Shown: positions 21,107 through 23,734 of the stretch, piece after piece
How positions within the stretch are numbered: position 1 is the stretch's first letter
How the letters are laid out: every line of letters starts with the position of its first letter
Source of the DNA: an uncultured Lachnospiraceae bacterium
GTDB lineage: Bacteria; Bacillota; Clostridia; Lachnospirales; Lachnospiraceae
Direction of reading: 5' to 3'
Assembly (NCBI GenBank): GCA_910589195.1
Contig: CAJUTC010000047.1
Location: 1-23,734 of the forward strand
Length of the DNA stretch: 23,734 nt
Translations under genes and position numbers: made by a program
The notes under the pieces: generated by a model
Database searches by the model: none
What the model saw: the letters and a program-made list of their open reading frames with translations, nothing else
What the model was told of the DNA's origin: nothing

Positions 21107-23185
21107 ATGGCAAATTGTTTAGTTATTGTAGAGTCGCCTGCAAAGGTAAAAACAATTAAGAAATTTTTAGGGACAAATTATGAAGTGGATGCTTCCAATG
21201 GACATGTTCGTGATTTGCCCAAGAGCCAGCTTGGTTTTGACGCAGAGCAGGGGTTTGAACCCAAATATATTACGATCCGTGGAAAAGGTGATATCTTGGC
21301 TAAATTGCGGAAAGAGGTAAAGAAGGCGGATAAGATTTATCTGGCTACGGACCCGGATCGTGAAGGAGAGGCCATATCCTGGCATCTGATGAAGGCATTG
21401 AAATTAGATGAGGCAAAAGATAAACAAGTATACCGGATCAGCTTTAATGAGATTACAAAAAATGCTGTGAAGAATTCCATTAAAAATCCAAGAGATATTG
21501 ATATGGATTTAGTAAATGCCCAGCAGGCCAGACGAATGCTGGATCGCATGGTGGGGTATAAAATCAGCCCTCTTTTATGGGAGAAAGTAAAACGTGGCTT
21601 AAGCGCAGGCCGTGTCCAGTCTGTTGCGCTTCGAATGATATGTGACCGTGAAGACGAAATTAATGCGTTTATTCCAGAAGAATACTGGAGCCTGGAGGCA
21701 GATTTAAAAGCTGAAGGTGGAAAAAAGCCTCTTACTGCCAAATTTTACGGAACAAAGGACGGAAAATGCCCGATTTCTAATAAAAAAGAGCTGGACACAA
21801 TTAAAAAAGGACTTGAAGGGCAAAAATACCTGGTGGAAGAAGTAAAAAATGGAGAGCGGACAAAAAAATCCCCCATTCCATTTACAACCAGTACACTACA
21901 GCAAGAAGCATCGAAAGTGCTCAATTTTTCTACACAAAAAACCATGCGTTTAGCACAACAGCTTTATGAAGGCGTAGATGTAAAGGGCCATGGAACAATA
22001 GGGTTGATTACCTATCTGCGTACAGATTCAACTAGGGTTGCGGAAGAGGCAGATACAGCAGCCAGAGCTTATATTAAAGAAAATTTTGGAGAGCCCTATG
22101 TGGCAAAGGAAGAAAACGGCAAGAAAACAAGCGGCAAGATTCAGGATGCCCATGAAGCGATTCGCCCTACGAACATTGCACTCACACCTGCGGCGGTAAA
22201 AGATTCATTAGCAAGGGATTTATTCCGCTTATATCAGCTAATCTGGAAACGTTTTACTGCCAGCCGAATGGCATGGGCCCGGTATGAAACCACCTCAGTA
22301 AAGGTAGGAGCCGGGGAGTATATGTTTACGCTGTCAGCGTCAAAACTGGAATTTGATGGATTTATGTCGGTTTACATTCAAGACGATGAAAAAGAGGAAA
22401 ATAACCGGTTATTGGGAAAATTGGAAAAAGGAATGGCTCTTGAATTGGAAGAATTAAGGGAGAGCCAACATTTTACTCAGCCGCCGGCTCATTATACGGA
22501 AGCTTCTTTGGTGAAAGCATTGGAAGAACAGGGAATCGGACGCCCCAGTACCTATGCTCCTACGATTACTACAATTTTAGCTCGCCGTTATGTGACAAAA
22601 GAAAATAAAAATCTTTATGTAACAGAACTTGGAGAAGTGGTAAACCGAATGATGAAACAATGCTTTTCCAGTATTGTAGATAAAGATTTTACAGCAAACC
22701 TGGAATTTCTTTTGGATAAGGTAGGAGATGGGACGGTTGACTGGAAAACTGTAATCAGCAATTTTTATCCTGATTTGGAAGAAGCGGTAAAAAAAGCAAA
22801 GGAAGAGCTGGAATCGGTAACCATTGCGGATGAGGTTACAGAAGAGGTTTGTGAAGTGTGTGGGCGCAATCTGGTAATTAAGTATGGCCCTCATGGAAAA
22901 TTTCTGGCTTGTCCAGGATTTCCAGATTGCAAAAATACAAAGCCGTATCTGGAAAAGATTGGGGTTCCGTGCCCCAAATGCGGAAAAGAATTAGTAATCA
23001 AGAAAACGAAAAAAGGCAGACGTTACTATGGCTGTGAAAATCACCAAGAATGCGATTTCATGTCTTGGCAGAAGCCATCTTCTCAAAAATGCCCGGAATG
23101 TGGAAGTTATATGGTAGAAAAGGGAAACAAACTGTTGTGTGCTAATGAATCTTGCGGTTTTAGTACCGATATTCCTAAGAATTAA
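21107..23185 (+). CDS. topA: DNA topoisomerase I (type IA)
   Basis: Relaxes negatively supercoiled DNA through a transient 5'-phosphotyrosine link. The 692-residue product has the Toprim domain (VIVESPAKVKTI with E9; DPDREGEAISWH with the DxDxE metal site), the central domain with LSAGRVQSVALRMICDRE, the catalytic Tyr303 in ITYLRTDSTR, and three C-terminal four-Cys zinc repeats starting CEVCGRNLVI, CPKCGKELVI and CPECGSYMVE. Length and order are standard. AAGGAG stands five bases before the ATG. It is nine bases behind dprA and upstream of codY, the common Clostridial order. No hairpin terminator is seen between topA and the codY promoter. Confidence 0.97.
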   Translation: MANCLVIVESPAKVKTIKKFLGTNYEVDASNGHVRDLPKSQLGFDAEQGFEPKYITIRGKGDILAKLRKEVKKADKIYLATDPDREGEAISWHLMKALKLDEAKDKQVYRISFNEITKNAVKNSIKNPRDIDMDLVNAQQARRMLDRMVGYKISPLLWEKVKRGLSAGRVQSVALRMICDREDEINAFIPEEYWSLEADLKAEGGKKPLTAKFYGTKDGKCPISNKKELDTIKKGLEGQKYLVEEVKNGERTKKSPIPFTTSTLQQEASKVLNFSTQKTMRLAQQLYEGVDVKGHGTIGLITYLRTDSTRVAEEADTAARAYIKENFGEPYVAKEENGKKTSGKIQDAHEAIRPTNIALTPAAVKDSLARDLFRLYQLIWKRFTASRMAWARYETTSVKVGAGEYMFTLSASKLEFDGFMSVYIQDDEKEENNRLLGKLEKGMALELEELRESQHFTQPPAHYTEASLVKALEEQGIGRPSTYAPTITTILARRYVTKENKNLYVTELGEVVNRMMKQCFSSIVDKDFTANLEFLLDKVGDGTVDWKTVISNFYPDLEEAVKKAKEELESVTIADEVTEEVCEVCGRNLVIKYGPHGKFLACPGFPDCKNTKPYLEKIGVPCPKCGKELVIKKTKKGRRYYGCENHQECDFMSWQKPSSQKCPECGSYMVEKGNKLLCANESCGFSTDIPKN

Positions 23186-23245
23186 GTCTGATAGTAGGAG
23201 AAATCGATATATTAATTAAAAAAAACGAAAATCTTCCAAAAACTC

Positions 23246-23274
23246 TTGTGAATGCCGGAAATTTGTGATACAAT
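23246..23274 (+). promoter_or_regulatory. codY promoter with extended -10
   Basis: TTGTGA (23246-23251) and TACAAT (23269-23274) are 17 bases apart, with TG one base before the -10 box. Transcription would start near 23281, about 55 bases before codY. No clear CodY box (AATTTTCWGAAAATT) is seen. Confidence 0.65.
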
Positions 23275-23334
23275 TTATCCAGAATACAAGTGTTTTTTCC
23301 TATGCTATCTGAAATCAATTAGGAGGATTTGAAT

Positions 23335-23734
23335 ATGAGTGTACAATTGCTTGATAAAACCCGTAAAATTAATAAATTATTGCACAATAATAATTCCCAT
23401 AAAGTTGTGTTCAACGATATATGTAAGGTTTTAAGCGAAATCCTGCTATCCAATATCCTTGTAATCAGCAAGAAAGGCAAAGTTCTGGGTGTTAGTATTT
23501 GGCCAGGGGTGGATGAGATTGAAGAATTGATTGATGATAAGGTAGGCGGATATGTGGATAAAATGCTCAATGAGCGTCTTTTGAGCGTTTTATCTACAAA
23601 GGAGAACGTAAACCTGGCTACATTAGGGTTTGCGGAAGAAAATGTAAAAAAATATCAGGCAATTATTACACCGATTGATATAGCCGGAGAACGTTTGGGA
23701 ACGCTGTTTATCTATAAATGTGATTTTCAGTATG
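23335..23734 (+). CDS. codY: GTP- and branched-chain-amino-acid-sensing repressor CodY (3' truncated)
   Basis: Global nutritional repressor that binds DNA when GTP and branched-chain amino acids are plentiful. Only the first 133 residues lie in the window: MSVQLLDKTRKINKLLHNNN opens the GAF effector domain, with KVVFNDICKVLSEILLSNIL, KGKVLGVSIWPGVDEIEELI and QAIITPIDIAGERLGTLFIY, all typical of CodY. The C-terminal winged-helix DNA-binding domain is beyond the right edge. AGGAGG at 23321 lies eight bases before the ATG. It has its own promoter after topA. Confidence 0.95.
   Translation, partial: MSVQLLDKTRKINKLLHNNNSHKVVFNDICKVLSEILLSNILVISKKGKVLGVSIWPGVDEIEELIDDKVGGYVDKMLNERLLSVLSTKENVNLATLGFAEENVKKYQAIITPIDIAGERLGTLFIYKCDFQY

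Noticed and set aside
1..23734. CRISPR array
   Set aside because: No regularly spaced direct repeats with unique spacers were found; the only tandem arrays are within coding sequences.

Overview
The window comes from a low-to-moderate GC Firmicute, most likely a Lachnospiraceae/Clostridium cluster XIV-type gut bacterium. The basis is the gene order comM-dprA-topA-codY, the tmRNA tag AKLNTNAEDNLAIAA, strong AGGAGG-type ribosome binding sites with several TTG starts, and the style of the ECF sigma/anti-sigma pair. No species can be named from sequence alone.

Layout. Bases 1-340 hold one copy (A) of a non-coding repeat and the terminator of the tmRNA gene. ssrA (339-675) and smpB (961-1428) lie together on the minus strand: the trans-translation pair. 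After a 316-base spacer with a plus-strand terminator and a dyad, a MATE exporter and a translationally coupled 47-residue protein follow on the minus strand. A proline/glycine-rich tandem-repeat protein (3411-3803, minus) diverges from an ECF sigma factor and its membrane-bound anti-sigma factor (3957-5434, plus). A large bidirectional terminator separates these from a small XRE-type regulator (5612-5830, minus). That regulator diverges from a two-gene radical-SAM putative DNA repair operon (6071-8337), whose leader has a consensus promoter, a palindrome over the -35 box and a LexA-like SOS box.

The centre (8440-17377) is a five-gene cassette: SWIM zinc-finger protein, large helical-repeat protein, MoxR-type AAA+ ATPase, TraB/ChaN-like (DUF5682-type) protein and vWA-domain protein. 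It is related in content to E. coli yehLMPQ and has no established function. It is the best candidate for an uncharacterised biological system. Its leader contains a 120-base fold-back whose long-range arm competes with a local hairpin.

The right end is housekeeping: comM (YifB family), dprA, topA and the start of codY, cut by the window edge. dprA is preceded by copy B of the repeat, in inverted orientation to copy A and 19.7 kb away. The repeat ends match as inverted repeats in both copies although their sequences differ, and in copy B the repeat supplies the TATAAT box in front of dprA.

All functions are inferred from protein sequence recognised by eye; no database search or folding was run.
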